From: Solea solea
Taxonomy: Eukaryota; Chordata; Actinopteri; Pleuronectiformes; Soleidae
DNA length: 64,000 bases
Assembly (NCBI RefSeq): GCF_958295425.1
Contig: NC_081146.1
Span: forward strand, 8,381,485-8,445,484
Direction of reading: 5' to 3'
Shown: one piece after another, positions 50,981 to 64,000 of the stretch
Layout of the letters: the number at the start of each line of letters is the position of its first letter
Position numbering within the stretch: the first letter of the stretch is position 1
The notes under the pieces: model-generated
What the model was told of the DNA's origin: nothing
The model's input: only the letters and a program-made list of their open reading frames with translations
Database searches by the model: none
Translations under genes and position numbers: made by a program

Positions 50981-53735
50981 TTGTATTGCATTACTCCACT
51001 TGAATTATAGTGTCTTTGCAGAGTACACTGCCCTTTAAGCAGTTAAGGATGTTTGTCTTGTGCCACTGGTGTAGTAAGTAACTGCGACTCAATTGGTCTG
51101 CATCCAGCAATTACACAGTACCACTCACTAAAAAACATTAACATCAAAAAATCAAGATTTTACAATCTAGAACGTGGTTTGTTTGCTTTTTAAAACAAGT
51201 AATTTTACAGGGGGAGTGTTTTTCTTTGGCGGGTGGTTTAACGCTCAACCAACGCTCAATACAATTTCAAACGAATCTGTTTGAAGAAATCAGTCTTTTA
51301 CATTTCACCATAACAAAAGTAATCAATTTCAAGTACGTTCTCCTAACTACGCAAACGTTGTAAATATTGAGCTCTGAGAGCTTCCACGAGTGCAGTAAAT
51401 TTTCACAGGATTCACGGGAATGTGGAGTTAACTGTTGAAATGCCACAGGTCGGGCCGAGTAGAATCATTCTTTGATAAAGAAAAATAAATCTTTACGGGC
51501 ACTAGGTTTATGTCAGACATGAAATTATTCAGCAAAGGAAATCCAGTTTAATAACAGATCCTTAAAACCCAGGTCAACCCAGTGTTATTACCTTATAAAA
51601 CATTTCAGTTCAGGAGTGTTTCATTTCATTTTTGTGTCAACTGCACTGGATTGTGAACATTTACAGGAAGCCCCTGCTCTTTTCTTTGGTGCCGCGGCTG
51701 GCTTATAATACAAAAGACTCAGTCCTGTATCCTCACATGTGCATTCACTGATAAACCGTGAACAATTTACCTTCTTTCTCTTTTCATAACTCACATTTCC
51801 CCCTATCTCCCTCTCTGCTGCACAGACCACATGTGCATTAAACAAACTTAAATGTGTTAAATTCAATGATACAAAGTCTGAGATCTGCTACAGTTCACTT
51901 GGTAGAGACTCAAATTTCTGCAACAGAAACATCTTATGGGGTAAACACTTCCAGTCCAGCAACATCCTTGTTGTTTTTAGTGCTTGTGGAAGAAAAAGTC
52001 CAATTTATATGAATGGCTAAGTTAAAGATAAATAGGACTACATGCAATAAAAAAGAATGTTTCATAATATTGGTCCAAGAGTGGATATGTGAGTGTGTGT
52101 CATTTCTAGAACCAGCAGAAATGAATGAGTCAAATATCAATCACATACAGTATCTGTCCAATGTCAGGAGAGTTAAAAGTTTTAGCTGAGCTGTTGAACC
52201 ACGGTGACTCAACACTTGACATAAATGTAAAGGAGATTTTAATAGTGTTTTCATTAAAATCTAAAACTCACTGGTTGGTCCAAACATACAAATGGCAGTT
52301 TGATGGCTTTAGGTGTAGTGATAAGGCAGGTTTCTCTGAGTGGTTTGAAAAATGTCAGTTATGTGTCATGTTTGGGGAGGAACAAACATGTAAAAGGCAC
52401 ATACATGACGGACAACAGACAGTAGCTTAAATGTTTCTCTCCTATTAACTAAAAACCTTGACTTCATTTCATAGCATCTAGTGGCCAGCAGTGCTATTGG
52501 CACTTTGGCTCAATCCCATTTCACCTCTTGCCCCTACTGCTTAGCTCTACAACTCCATTTTGCACATCCATCTGTAGGACTATGGTGTCCCAGTGCTTGT
52601 TGGTAGAGGGTGAAATGTGGGGGCTAACTAACCCTTCAAACGGAACAATTTCACTTTAAATACAGGGCTCTGAGACACTACCCTGATTCCAAGGAAACTA
52701 ATGTTACCGTTATTCATTGTCATCAACATGTAGATTATATAGATTTTAACCACGAACCCTTGTTTATCAGTTCCTAATGACAGGGGGCAAGAGGTAGAGG
52801 TAAAAATGAGAAATGGGACTGGGCCACACTTGGTATACTTCAGCACATATGGTCTCATCAGAGGGGGAGATTTTTAGGGTTATAAAAATGTGGTCTGCCA
52901 TGTTAATAAGACACATTCTACATAATAAAACACTAATGTACATTCAGCAGCGGCAAGATCTCCTTGGACCTTTGCAGCACCACCGTGGCTTCCAGCAGAA
53001 CAACTTAACCAAAAAAAATTACCATAGGGTCAACACATCACTTCGGAGTTTCAAAGTCCAACTTCAAACAAATCTATATCAACAGTAAAAAAAAAAGAAG
53101 AAAAAGAAATGCATAAATGATTGCAGAGTCAACAGCAGCATGTGTTGATTCTGGACACTGATAGCTCAGAGTCCCCCTCATCATGAGCAGTGCCGAGGGG
53201 AACTGGATGTGCAGTAATAGAAACTCTAGAGCCACAGAAATGTGAACCCACTTGGACAGAGCATGAAAAACAGGAAAATATTCATCCATACAAACGCAGG
53301 CTCCGCCCCATGTGTGCTCTTAAGTGTGTATATTCCTTCTGAAAGGTTGTCTGTCACATCTCTTCATGCTGTATAACTGGGCGCAATGACCAACTCTTCA
53401 TGAAGAAGTTGTTCATAACAGATATTTGGGCTTTGGGACAAGTGCAGACAAATGTGTATGCACAGTGACAATGCTGATGGCTGGGAAAGTCTCAGGCTTA
53501 CCGCACACCAGCCTCTTGATTTTTCCTTCCTTTTTCATTGCTTACCCACTGTTGCATCCTCCACTGCACCTCACTGCATCACCCAGAGGTCCATGTTTAC
53601 TGTGGGTATGGGTGAGAAAACAACACAGGTGCAGGGAAGGGTCATCTGTGGCGACCTTCATTCTCTTCATTCTTACTTCTGTCCACCTCAACTTGGCCAG
53701 AAACACCTCATCCTTACATTTCACCATGTCTGTTT
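50981..53735. other. Probable pip5k1a 3' UTR or intergenic DNA
   Basis: No supported ORF. The last coding exon of pip5k1a splices to 53738 with its stop at the first codon, so a long 3' UTR may run leftward from there. The exact end is not visible. Confidence 0.35.
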
Positions 53736-56700
53736 TTACTGTGACAGATAAAAGAAACACAAAATTATGAAAGATATAAGTGTATATTACTCACTGCAAC
53801 AAAAATAAAACGGAAAATATTCATTTAAAGATAATTTTATTGTTTTAGTCATTAGTTGCCCATCAAGGATTTAACCTATTCAAAATGTATTATTTATTGT
53901 TATAATCTGTCTGTTTCTGACATTTCACTGGATCTCACAAAGTTAATTTCAGATAGATACCAGCAGAGGGCACACATCAAACCAAAACACAAACTTAATC
54001 AGCAGAGGACATTGTCACAGAACAAAGAAGTCAAGACAAGAGACAAGATGAAGCTACACCTTCACAAGATGGCACCATTACTCAGGGAGAGGAAAGTGCA
54101 GCTTAAGATATGGTGCAACTACTTGTGGAATACACATTTTTAAGTTTTCATGTATAAAAAATAACAAAAAACATCCTCTCCCACAAGCTCTCGAAGGTGG
54201 ATGTAAATCTTGTTGACCAGTGGAAAGTAAATGCACCACATTTCCCAGGTTATGCAGGTAATATCTTTGTACACAAGAGTGTTCCTCTGCAGCCTGACTC
54301 AATGAGAGGCTACATGAGTAGCATTTAAGCAAGAGCCTCATTGTTTCATTAGTCTATTATTTTTGATATTTTGGGACCCGTTACGTAAACGTCACATAAC
54401 TAATGTACCACTGATACAAAGACAGAGGTGTGTGCATAATGATTAACTGATTAACTGTTATTTATTAACCTGTTCAACTATGGGTTAAGAAGAACGTTAC
54501 TGTCTATCATTGTCTTTCTATACTTACAAAACAGATGTTGGTCTCTGGGACAATGTCAGATAGTGAAACGACATCTTCATTTCCAGACAGATTGCCAGAA
54601 TTATCTGCAGCCCCTTCTACCCCAAAACTGGCACAGAGAAAATGGAAAATTATTGAGAAACAATTCCTAATATGAAAAAAGAAAAATAATGAGGATGTCA
54701 TTTTACAATACATCAGTGCCTCCTATACCTGTGGTTACCACCCTGGTCAAGATCTGTGTTTGCCGATTTGTGCACTTCCACTCCCACAGAACTGCAGAGA
54801 AAAGTCAGCATAGAGGAAATGAGTACAGTGTAAAAGTGGGATTGAAAATGAAAGGTCAGGTGCTGTTATCGTTACCGCAGTGGAGGAGAGGTGGGTGCAA
54901 CTCCTGTGCTGCCAAGTGATGAAGTGGAAAGATTGGCCTCACAATCAGCAGGGTTGTCCAATAGCGGAGGGGTCCTCGGAACAAGATCAGGTCTGCCTGA
55001 CTGGATGCCTGAGATCATTTTTACAGCAAATTACAACATCAGTAACTCCTATCTGAGCACAACTATGAAGGCATACAATTTAAAATTGCTTGCAACACCT
55101 CAGCTCTTACCACTGTCAGCCTCTGACTCTGTGCTTCTGTAGTGACTGTGGTACACCAGTCTGGAGTCCATAGACATCTGTCCTGACGCATGGGAGAGTG
55201 GGGTGGGAGCTCCGAGGGTGGGGGCCCTCCTAAGACCTCCCTGACCTCCACCACGACTCTTCTTAGATGGCGACGGTTTTACTGAAGTAGACGGGGCATT
55301 AAAGTGGCAATGATCAATGTAATCATCCAGACTTTTCAACTGTGTACTTTGTAAGCAGTCAGTGCATCAAGATCTTGACACCTTATGAATACTTACATGG
55401 AATTTTCTTAAACGTTGTGTTGCACATAAAATGCTGGAAACGCTCTGCATAGAAACCAGGCCTGTGGACGGAAACTGTGTCCTAAAGTAGGAAAACAGCA
55501 GCATAGCCATTAGAATGGGGCAAATGCAATCAAAACATCAGTTTGGACACATTGTTTTAGCTTGTGAATGTTCTTAAACAGTGTTCCAGTGTTTTCCCAC
55601 AGCCTCAAAAAAACACAACATCCCTATTGTTTTTCACTGATGCAGGCCAAGCTGCACTCGTAGCACCCTCTGCTGGACATCTTGTTAATTACCTTAAAAA
55701 GTTTGGTGGCATATTTTGAACTTGAACAGGTTTTTTTGTCACAGTTTGAAATATCACCTATGACCAGTGTTGGGAGTAACGGCGTTTAAGTATAACGGCA
55801 TTATTTTTTCAGTAACGGAGTAATCTAATTAATTACTTTTCCTGTCGTTGCAACGCCGTTACAGTTACTGAGAATGTAAAGTGGCGCGTTACTTGTGTTA
55901 CTTGAATGAAGCGCAGCAGTGTCGGGCTATCTGACAGCCACACATCAGCTGCCGGGAGAGAGCAGGAGTGGAGATGATTGATGACGACACCGTTGCAAAT
56001 GCGATGATGATTGGCTGGGTGGACGGGTGCCCTGCTCACGCTGTCTCACTGCACGCTCTAAGACAATGGCGACAAGCCAGGGAAGAGTAGCGTTTTTTAA
56101 GTGGAAATATCGACACTACTTCTCCCTTACCGAGATAAAAGGAAAGCGCGGTAAAATTCCCGACGGTTAGTACTACCGTTTCAAATTTTAATTATCGTTA
56201 AAACCGTGATTGATTACCGCAACTGATTACCGAAAAAATCACAGTGATACTGCTCATTTCCTGGAGAAGGAGCAGCACCTGAACGGCACTCGCTCATAAG
56301 CGGGCGTGCATGCGCAGTTTGCACTGTCTGTCCAGCGACAACACGGCTGAAGCCACCTGCGCTCCAGAGATTAAGATTTCAGTGTGTGTGTTCAGTACTT
56401 TTGAACACATCTAACAATATCGTGATAATATTGATAACCGTGATAATTTTGGTCACAATAACCGTGATATGAAATTTTCATATCGTTACATCTCTAGACT
56501 GTACTGTAGAGATAAATAAGAAGTACATTAATGTAACTACTTTGGAGTCAATATTTGAGCAAAATAGTCAAGCAAAAGACTTGTAAATCGAAATCGGATT
56601 GATTCAGGAAATCAGCAGCGATGCCAACCCTAGTGACAAGTACCCAGACTAGAGAGTGAATAAAGAAACTCTCCTTTGAGAAAGACACAATTGCATTACA

Positions 56701-59700
56701 CATCACTTTCGTGCACATACACAGCTACTGCTGAAACTTTGAGTTCTAGCTGCCTGCTTGGACAGCAAAACTTCATGGGCAATATGGCAAGCAAAAGGGA
56801 CAAAGTGGCAAGCATGAATCAAACAACGTTACCAAATCCACAGAGAAGCCAAAGGGGAAAAAACTATTTTGAAACTATGGCAGGACAAACTGTAATAAGC
56901 TGAGCCGACAGTCTAAAAACACTGCAATTCTGCTTAGTTTCTCAGCTTAGTAATGCATTAATGAAAACTTTGATGTGTACACTCTTACCCCATCATGGAC
57001 CAAGGCCTTCCAGGAGTGTTCCAACTTCTTAATAAACCTAAAATAATACAAAAGTAAACCTGTAACACTCAATATATGTTATTAGATGATGTAGACTGAT
57101 TTGGTTGCTTTGAGACACTGACCTATAGGACTGCAGAATGTCAATGATGCCAATGTAGATGAGCAATCGCTCGCCTTTACTATTACGAGCTGGAATACCA
57201 CCCATGCTGGAGAAAGGAGGCCAAAGAAGCAGAAAACACATAAATGAAATGCCTGAAATTACACTGAAAGAGACACAGTTGAAATGCATACAGTCAGCTT
57301 AGCAATAAGACTTACTGGTCTTCTGAATCTAAAGCTCCCTTCCCTCGAGCTTCCCCCTGGATGGATTCCATGGCTGTACAGTACAGACTTTTCTGGGTTT
57401 GTGGCCGGCGCTGATCTGGAGTCACAGATCCCTCTGGCCCACCAATGTCCCCTGAATTGCCAACACCACGTTCTCGCTCTCGAATGGCCTGGTCCTTGTT
57501 GTGGATGCCCATTAGGAGACTGTAATCCATAATCTTGAAACTCTGTAAAAGCTATATGAAATAGAAACATACAAATACAATACATTAAAGAGAAACATCT
57601 CAGAGATTGTGACATTTGATGAGAGGAACATGGTCTACATTTACTGTATAAAGTCAAAAAAAATATTTATCATTTAAATTTAAATTGCATGTTGATTTGA
57701 AATTGATGAGAAATGATTTTAGCAGTATAGAAAATACTTTGCTACTGACAACAACACATACACTATAAAACAGTTCTAGCTAAGTAAATTGATAAGTGCA
57801 ATAATATAAACCACCAGTCTGTTCCCATGACTTTGAAAAGGCACCTTTGCACAAAGTAAACACAGTTAGTTTACAGTGTCAAGCATTTGAACTAAAAACA
57901 AATAAAAGGTAAATACCAGCACATTTAACAGAACTGAAAAACCTTTGGGTTATTCCATGCAAACTCGGCCTGAATACTGTTTATGTCATGGATTCTATTC
58001 TTATGCAAAAAGTCAATTAAATGAATGGGACTTGTTATAGCTTAACTTTAAATACTTTCTTGGTTATACATTTCAGCATTTGTCTTTTTGTGTAAACACA
58101 AAGGATCACAGCTAAGACTGAATTGGTTTAACATTTGAAATTAAAATGCATTATAATGTAGCCTATTCAATTATGTCATGTTGCTGGGTGTGTTGCAGTA
58201 ATCAAATAAATAATACATTTTCACCCAAATAAGGATTCACTATTTATCAAACATTAATATCTGCAATAGTTTTAATTTTGTTGTAACCAAATCTTTATTC
58301 TGGGAACTACCACTGTTGTATTTGGTTGATTTTCTTTTACTGGAAAGTGCTAACCTAAATTGCAGATTAGTATGTTGTAATTTCCCATGAATTATCCAAA
58401 CAGTGGCAGGCTGCTATAGTGCAATTTCTCCTGCTACAATTATAAACTTTCGTTTTTTTTTTTTAGATAGACTGCACTCCGCCAACGATACCGATCAAAC
58501 CTGCTTATAGTGCTCTGTCCTCCATGCGCCCTCTCTCACAAATACAGTGCTGCAACCAGCAACAGAGAGCCATCCTTTAGATTTTAAGTTACACAAAAGA
58601 TCTCCACAGATGTAAATTTGTTGGTTACTTTACAGTTGGTAAAACAGGTTATTGTCACCTGTACCTTCCAGTGTTGGGGAGAAGTCTGAGGCTGGACTGT
58701 GATCTTCATGTTACCTTAAGTTATAATAACAAGTTAATCATTAAATGTGGCCTATAAAATTAAAGTGTTGATGTGTGTATACAACAGAAGTTATAATAGG
58801 TGCACTTTGTATCCCTATTTTCAGACTCCTTTGCACTGATATAATGAGTGTTTCCGTGTTCTTTTTATTTTACATATCACTACATGCATTGAAATAGAAA
58901 TATTGGAAAAATAAACAGAGAATATTAACAAATATATTTAGTTTTGATGAAATGAGTGGCTATAAAGATTACTACTGATGGCCCTCACAGTGTGAGTATA
59001 CACTTTCTTTGGCCCCCAGTATCATTTAAGTTGCTGATTTCTGAAGCTGACAGAATTCTCGGGGGTTCAAATGCAGCATCTTTTGAACACTTATACATTC
59101 TTTTCCATGGAGCAGCACAACCCATGTACACAAACACGACAAAAAAACATGAAAACATGTATCTCGTCACTCACCAAGCAATCCCGCTGTATTGTCTTGC
59201 AAAGAGCATTGTAGTTGTCCACTTCCAGTAGCAGGCCGTCTGGCAAGTCCTGGATGAAGTCAAGGTCTTTGTAAATGGGTACAGGCCTTTCTCTCTCCTT
59301 TGGAGAAGCTCGTCTCTTGTAGGTGGAGCCCTTCAGGTCATATTTAAGGTGCATAGGGATGATCCGAGGCAGAAGATTGTTCATCACTACAATACGGATA
59401 TTCTTGCCCCCTGCCTGAACACAGTACAGTCCATAGAACTTCGGCAGCAGAGTGCGTTTGTTTTGGTTTATATTCTACAAGGGAGTATGAAAAAGGAAAA
59501 AGAAATTAGATATCTGTTACACTTGAATCGTACAGAAACTACTGCAAAAACTCCAAGCTTACCATGAAGTATCCAGGTAAGAGTTTTTGGAGAAACTCTG
59601 CCTCTTTGTGTTGAACAGTCTTGATGATGAACTCATCATCACTGGAGACGTAGAACAGTGACCCGCTGGCTCCAGGATTAGACAGCTCAATCAGAGGCTC

Positions 59701-62014
59701 GTTACACAGTGAATACTTAAAACATGAAAAGAAATCTGTGTTTGTCCATACATTCAAAATATGACAGGTTATGTTCAGGTTATGTTATTTATAAATATAA
59801 ATATCATCTTGAAATGATGCAAGCCTTTTGGAAAGAATGCATTGAAAGAAACACACTGGCTTCCAACTGTGACTTCTAAATGCACTGCTACTTTATTGAA
59901 GTAGTTGGACTAAAGAGATATGTGGTCATCTCTAATGGTGTGTTTCCATCATGGTAAGGTTTGGTTAGGTACAATATGGTACGATTTGGAACGGTAAAGC
60001 CCTAGGATAGGCTTGCATTTCAACAGTATCTTTACTTGGTAGGCGGGGAGTGCAGTGTGCCTATTAGATACATAGCATGAAATCGTACTGATACTGTACT
60101 ATATCACTTTACTTGGGTAGCCCAAAAGAAGGTTTGGGGGCAGTTATTTTGGTAATATTCGTAATGGAAGCACAAAAAATGTGTACCGCACTGTACCAAA
60201 CCATTCTACTCTGTGGAAAAACTGCATAATTGGAGTGCAAATCTGAATGAGAAAGCCACTGACTGCCAAAACTGTAACAATTTATGTCACACTTTCATCC
60301 AAGAAATGAATTTAAGATTAAAATTAACCAGACAATAATCTAACATGTACAGTGACAAAAATCAAAACAAGAACACTTTTCATGAACATGAAGGTGTGTG
60401 TTTGGTTGAAGTACGAACCAGGTAGTCATCAGGCCGAATGCCAAACAATTCTCGGAAATAACGAAAGGCAATTGGAGCATAGGTCTTAAAGCGAAAGTCA
60501 CTGTAGTGATGAGCAGGTGTCAGGTTACTGCCTTCACTAAGAAACATGACAGACAGAAAACAGCATTACATTACATGAAACAAATGATCAAAAATAAATC
60601 GCTATGTTTAAACAACTATGACTTCTGAAACCAACCTGGGGAAGAAGATGCTTTCGACCACCACAAAGTCCTGCATGAGAACATCCCTCTCCGCCTTTTG
60701 ACTTAAGCTGCCAACTGTGTGAGTGATCCCCAGCTGGATGGCACCTTTTAAGGCAGATGACGTGGTCTAGAGTGGTCAGAAAGGAGAAGAGAGAAGCTCT
60801 GAAACCTACACCATTTTTTAAGATTTTTTTGAGCAAAGGAGCACAGGTGGAGCTGAACCTGCAGGAGACCTTTGCCACATTGAGCTATTCGGCACCCCAA
60901 ATCCTACACCATTTTACCATGATGACTGCTGCTGATCTTATCGCTATTTTTGGGTGTCTATTGAGAGGACTTCCCAAACTAATTTTAGAATACATACAAC
61001 AAACATGAGGGTGTACACAGTGGTCCTTTCCCACTTTGTGCTGTGGGTGTCAATAAATCAGTGTCACCAACCCTGACCCTGTTCCAACCTTTTTGTAGGT
61101 GGTCTCTCCCGTGGTGGTCTCAACACCACGATGTCCAATGGTCTTCTTCATACTCTGACTTGTGCTTGAAGAGCCAGGCATCTGAGAAGAGGAACAGAGA
61201 CAAATAAACTTGTTGGATAACTTGGATGTTAATATTATTAGTGTGTGAGTGTGCATGTGTGCACACGTGTTTGTGTCTGTACATGCTGGTGTACACAGAA
61301 TCCAGCTTTACTGTCAAATGTTGGGCTCAACATTGCCATGACTGTCAGCTGCCCAAACCTAGTTACAGTAATAACATTATGACATTTGTGCTTTGGTACT
61401 TGTACCGTTACTGTGACAACATATTCAAACTCTACATTAATTCAAACACATTACACAACACAAAAGCTGTAGACCACATGTTTTCCAGGCAATTATGTTG
61501 AGAGTTGACCAGGTTAACAATTACATTACTTAGGGCTACATATAATGCAGAGTTGTTTTGTGAATTAAGTCAACGTCTGTGGTCCTTACCTCTGAGGGGG
61601 CCATTTTTCTGATGCTGCTGGTCCCTAAAGACAAAAAATAAGATAAATTGTGATTTTACAATGTGAACCAGTGACTCTTGAGAGACTATGAGGAAACACA
61701 CTGTCTTGTGGAACTGATTATTCCCTTTTTCAGACTCCAATTCAAACCCATGTCAATGACACCACTGCATTTAGTGTAAATTTGAAGTTTGAAATCAGTT
61801 TAGAGACTTTATCAATTGAAAATTCGTAAATGATTGTTAAGAAACGGTCGACTTGTTTATTAGCAGGACTATTTCCAGAACTGGCTGATGACCATAAAGC
61901 CAATGAAGAGCCCCGATCTAAATGTGGCAGTAGTTACTAATTGCTGCCCCTGATACCTCCAGCTCTCAGTGAACTAGAACTACTTGTCCCCTGAGCTGAC
62001 TGCTCCAGATTCAT
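53736..62014 (-). CDS. pip5k1a: Phosphatidylinositol-4-phosphate 5-kinase type 1 alpha
   Basis: Sixteen exons: 61957..62014, 61590..61624, 61089..61181, 60636..60766, 60419..60536, 59563..59715, 59175..59474, 57316..57551, 57123..57206, 56989..57037, 55397..55481, 55111..55281, 54876..55008, 54729..54791, 54528..54627, 53736..53738. 603 aa. The start [19 protein letters not shown] splices in phase to [12 protein letters not shown] and then [21 protein letters not shown], matching the family N terminus. The glycine-rich nucleotide loop and lysine are in [20 protein letters not shown] (about 155-180), the KGSTYKRRA segment near 240, the catalytic [11 protein letters not shown] near 302, and [20 protein letters not shown] near 380. 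It phosphorylates PI4P to PI(4,5)P2 at the plasma membrane. The Ser-rich C terminus is less conserved. The stop is the first codon after the last splice; reading through exon 15 instead adds six residues (VSIERQ, stop at 54507). Confidence 0.95.
55755..56500. mobile_element. hAT-like non-autonomous element remnants
   Basis: Starts 'accagtgttgggagtaacgg' and contains 'gtaacggagtaatctaatta' and 'gcaacgccgttacag', the usual terminal motif of teleost hAT elements. After about 56160 a second repeat with 'ccgtgataattttgg' and 'accgtgatatgaaa' follows. Both lie in the intron between pip5k1a exons ending at 55481 and 56989. Confidence 0.6.
57552..59174. other. Long pip5k1a intron
   Basis: AT-rich intron sequence between the exon with MDYSLL and the exon with KGSTYKRRA. 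No further gene or clear element is seen. Confidence 0.5.
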
Positions 62015-64000
62015 CTGGTCCCTGACGATGTATGTCTACAATCACCTCCTTTCAAAAAAACAATTTGCTTGAATTAGTTATTATTGTAATTATAACATTT
62101 ATAACATAAAATTGTTTTATTATATCAAGTGATTCACATTGTATTTGCTCCAAAATGTGCATTAGAAAACACACACTAGGAAAATCGTACAACTTAAATA
62201 AAATAATCAACATGATGTCCTCTGTCCTTACATAAACCTGTTGCTTAAAACCTACTATCTCGCCCACTCTGCAAGCACGTTCAGTCAGAAACTATGGAAA
62301 CATCTACTTCAATGCTGCAGTGCCACACAGGCATACATGCAGAAAGATGATGTAAGATTATAAACCTGTGTCTAGACCAAGCAGATTCAATCCAGGTGAT
62401 GCACAGTTAAGGGGACACTTCAACCAATGAACGATGCACACTTCAACAATAATGTGAGGATAACTGAATACTAAGTACTTCCTCTGAGTTAACAGGGAAA
62501 CAATGATCATCATTCAATTTCCTCCAATTACATAAAAACAACACACTATATGATCACAAATCATGCGGTTTCTTTCTTTCTCATTATGTGAGTGAGAGAA
62601 AGAGGGAGAAAAACACTCAAGCACACCCATGCGAATACCTCGCTGTAATGCTCTCCTCCAGAACTGAGTCCTAATATCTGTGAAGCAGGATACAGTCAGC
62701 CTACTTAAGTTGATAATGCAATTTAATGACTAATGTTGGTCTCTACAAAAAAAATTGTGATTTTTTTTTTGAAAATCATGACTAATTGCTGAACTGGACA
62801 TTTGACATTGCATTTTTCCACAAATAGCCATGTAGAACCAGACAGTTATTAACATAACGTGTGCTCAAGTACTTAACAGTGTCTTTAGGTTGTCAGTGAC
62901 AGGCCTAAAGACAATAGACAAACCATCTGTTCCTTCCTCTAAACTAAAAAAACTCCCTGCCAGCCTTGTTCATATGTCGCCTGCCAAAGGAAAAAATGTG
63001 GGACATGAGCAGTCTCTTTTAAATAATTTTTCACCTCTGAGGAGTCCACAAATATACTGGTTCTTGGCCTGATTCAGAAACAAGACATACAAACCATTAC
63101 AGGAAACTATATTATGTTGCTGTCACTCAAGTGTGGGTGTGTATGTGTTTTGACAGTATTTGTGCAGTCTCAGGCTCACAGCCATGTGGGAGCTATGAGA
63201 GTGCTTTGATGCCACTATTTTTATTCACTGATTCAGACTGACTGGCTACTGTGGGAAGAGCAATTTCTGTATACACACGGAGGCGTATGAGATGTTGCCA
63301 TTTCAGTTGTTTATCGTTCAGTGAACGGCCTTTCCCCCCATTTTAAGTATTAACTAGTAAGTAAAAACAAATTCATATTGTTACATTCCCACTGACAAGC
63401 CCATGTCACGTTTAGATAGCATGAGATTTGATTTGATAATAAACCACAGGCACGGGAAGAAACGGAATTTGCCGATTACAAGTCTGGACAAACAGAAAAA
63501 GACGGTCGGGGGAAGGAAGAGCAGGGATATAACGGGTGAGGGAGACAAGGAGTAACGGGGTAGTTACGGGATAATAACAGAAAAATAAATACAGTAACCC
63601 AAACAACACACCAATGACAACCTCGCACAATAAATGCATACCCGTGTCTCGTTGACTCGTTATCACAGAAAAACACAGTAAACGAAATAACCGGCTTGAC
63701 GGCAAAATCAAATCCCGCTTTCGGTACATATCTATTTGAATGCCATTTGCTTTAATATACAATTCGATAATACAGGCGGGTGGCTAACGGACGCTGCGTG
63801 TGGATAATAATAATAACAGCTATTGTAATTAATGAACGAGGCAGCTAACACGCTAGCCACCGCTTGGTTCATTTGTTAGGTTGAGCCTCGATGCTAGGAA
63901 GCTATCAAGCGAACGGGCTAACAAGGACGAAATACGGCCACAATCACCGCGTCATTTCATAGTAGTCGCTGCAAAACACTACACAGAGCAGTTTACATGT
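62015..64000. other. pip5k1a 5' intron and probable promoter region
   Basis: A possible 5' UTR exon lies at 62639..62670 on the minus strand: acceptor 'cagatattag', then GACTCAGTTCTGG to GCGAG and donor GTATTC. The right edge (about 63750-64000) is richer in CpG, with 'ggctaacggacgctgcgtg' and 'caatcaccgcgtcattt', and probably contains the first exon and promoter. The 116-residue minus ORF at 63412-63762 has no family support. Confidence 0.4.

Noticed and set aside
61590..61604. MAPSE as the start of pip5k1a
   Set aside because: An upstream exon (61957..62014) with its own ATG splices in phase and restores a family-like N terminus, so the ATG at 62014 is preferred.
63412..63762. 116-codon minus-strand ORF with hydrophobic stretches
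   Set aside because: It lies in the presumed pip5k1a 5' intron, with no splice partners and no family resemblance.

Overview
This is vertebrate nuclear DNA, almost certainly from a ray-finned (teleost) fish. The evidence is split genes with GT-AG introns, AT-rich non-coding DNA full of CA, GATA and TA microsatellites, and interspersed repeats of teleost type: tRNA-headed SINE-like copies, L2-like LINE pieces, a Tc1 transposase fragment, hAT-like and palindromic elements. Gene content resembles human 1q21.3, where PIP5K1A, PSMD4 and ZNF687 are neighbours and RIIAD1 and IL6R lie on the same band.

Layout, left to right. 1.2-2.1 kb: last four coding exons of a single-pass membrane protein, probably il6r (+). 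3.36-5.6 kb: riiad1 (+), complete. 8.6-24.3 kb: a 21-exon mesothelin-like gene (+), whose intron 4 holds two large 38-bp satellite arrays in opposite orientation. 27.2-34.9 kb: znf687 (-). 35.5-38.6 kb: a broken duplicate of the 3' half of psmd4, invaded by a LINE and a Tc1 element. 38.9-39.5 kb: a duplicate of the znf687 first-exon/promoter region. 41.4-46.8 kb: complete psmd4 (-). 47.8-49.1 kb: a CRP/SAP-type pentraxin (-) between two inverted copies of a ~0.45 kb segment. 53.7-62.0 kb: pip5k1a (-), with its promoter near the right edge.

I rebuilt seven gene models by hand from splice sites and reading phase. The six whose start lies in the window each sum to a whole number of codons: riiad1 91 aa, mesothelin-like 858 aa, znf687 1329 aa, psmd4 375 aa, pentraxin 224 aa, pip5k1a 603 aa. 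The genes do not form one pathway. They cover cytokine signalling, PKA anchoring or cilia, a GPI-anchored surface protein, a zinc-finger transcription factor, a proteasome ubiquitin receptor, innate immunity and phosphoinositide synthesis.

The most interesting parts are (i) the tandem duplication across the znf687/psmd4 boundary, which puts a spare promoter copy upstream of a Tc1-PSMD4 chimera; (ii) the inverted satellite arrays with two facing tRNA-like heads at their centre; and (iii) the pentraxin gene between inverted repeats. No prokaryotic system, CRISPR array or virus is visible.
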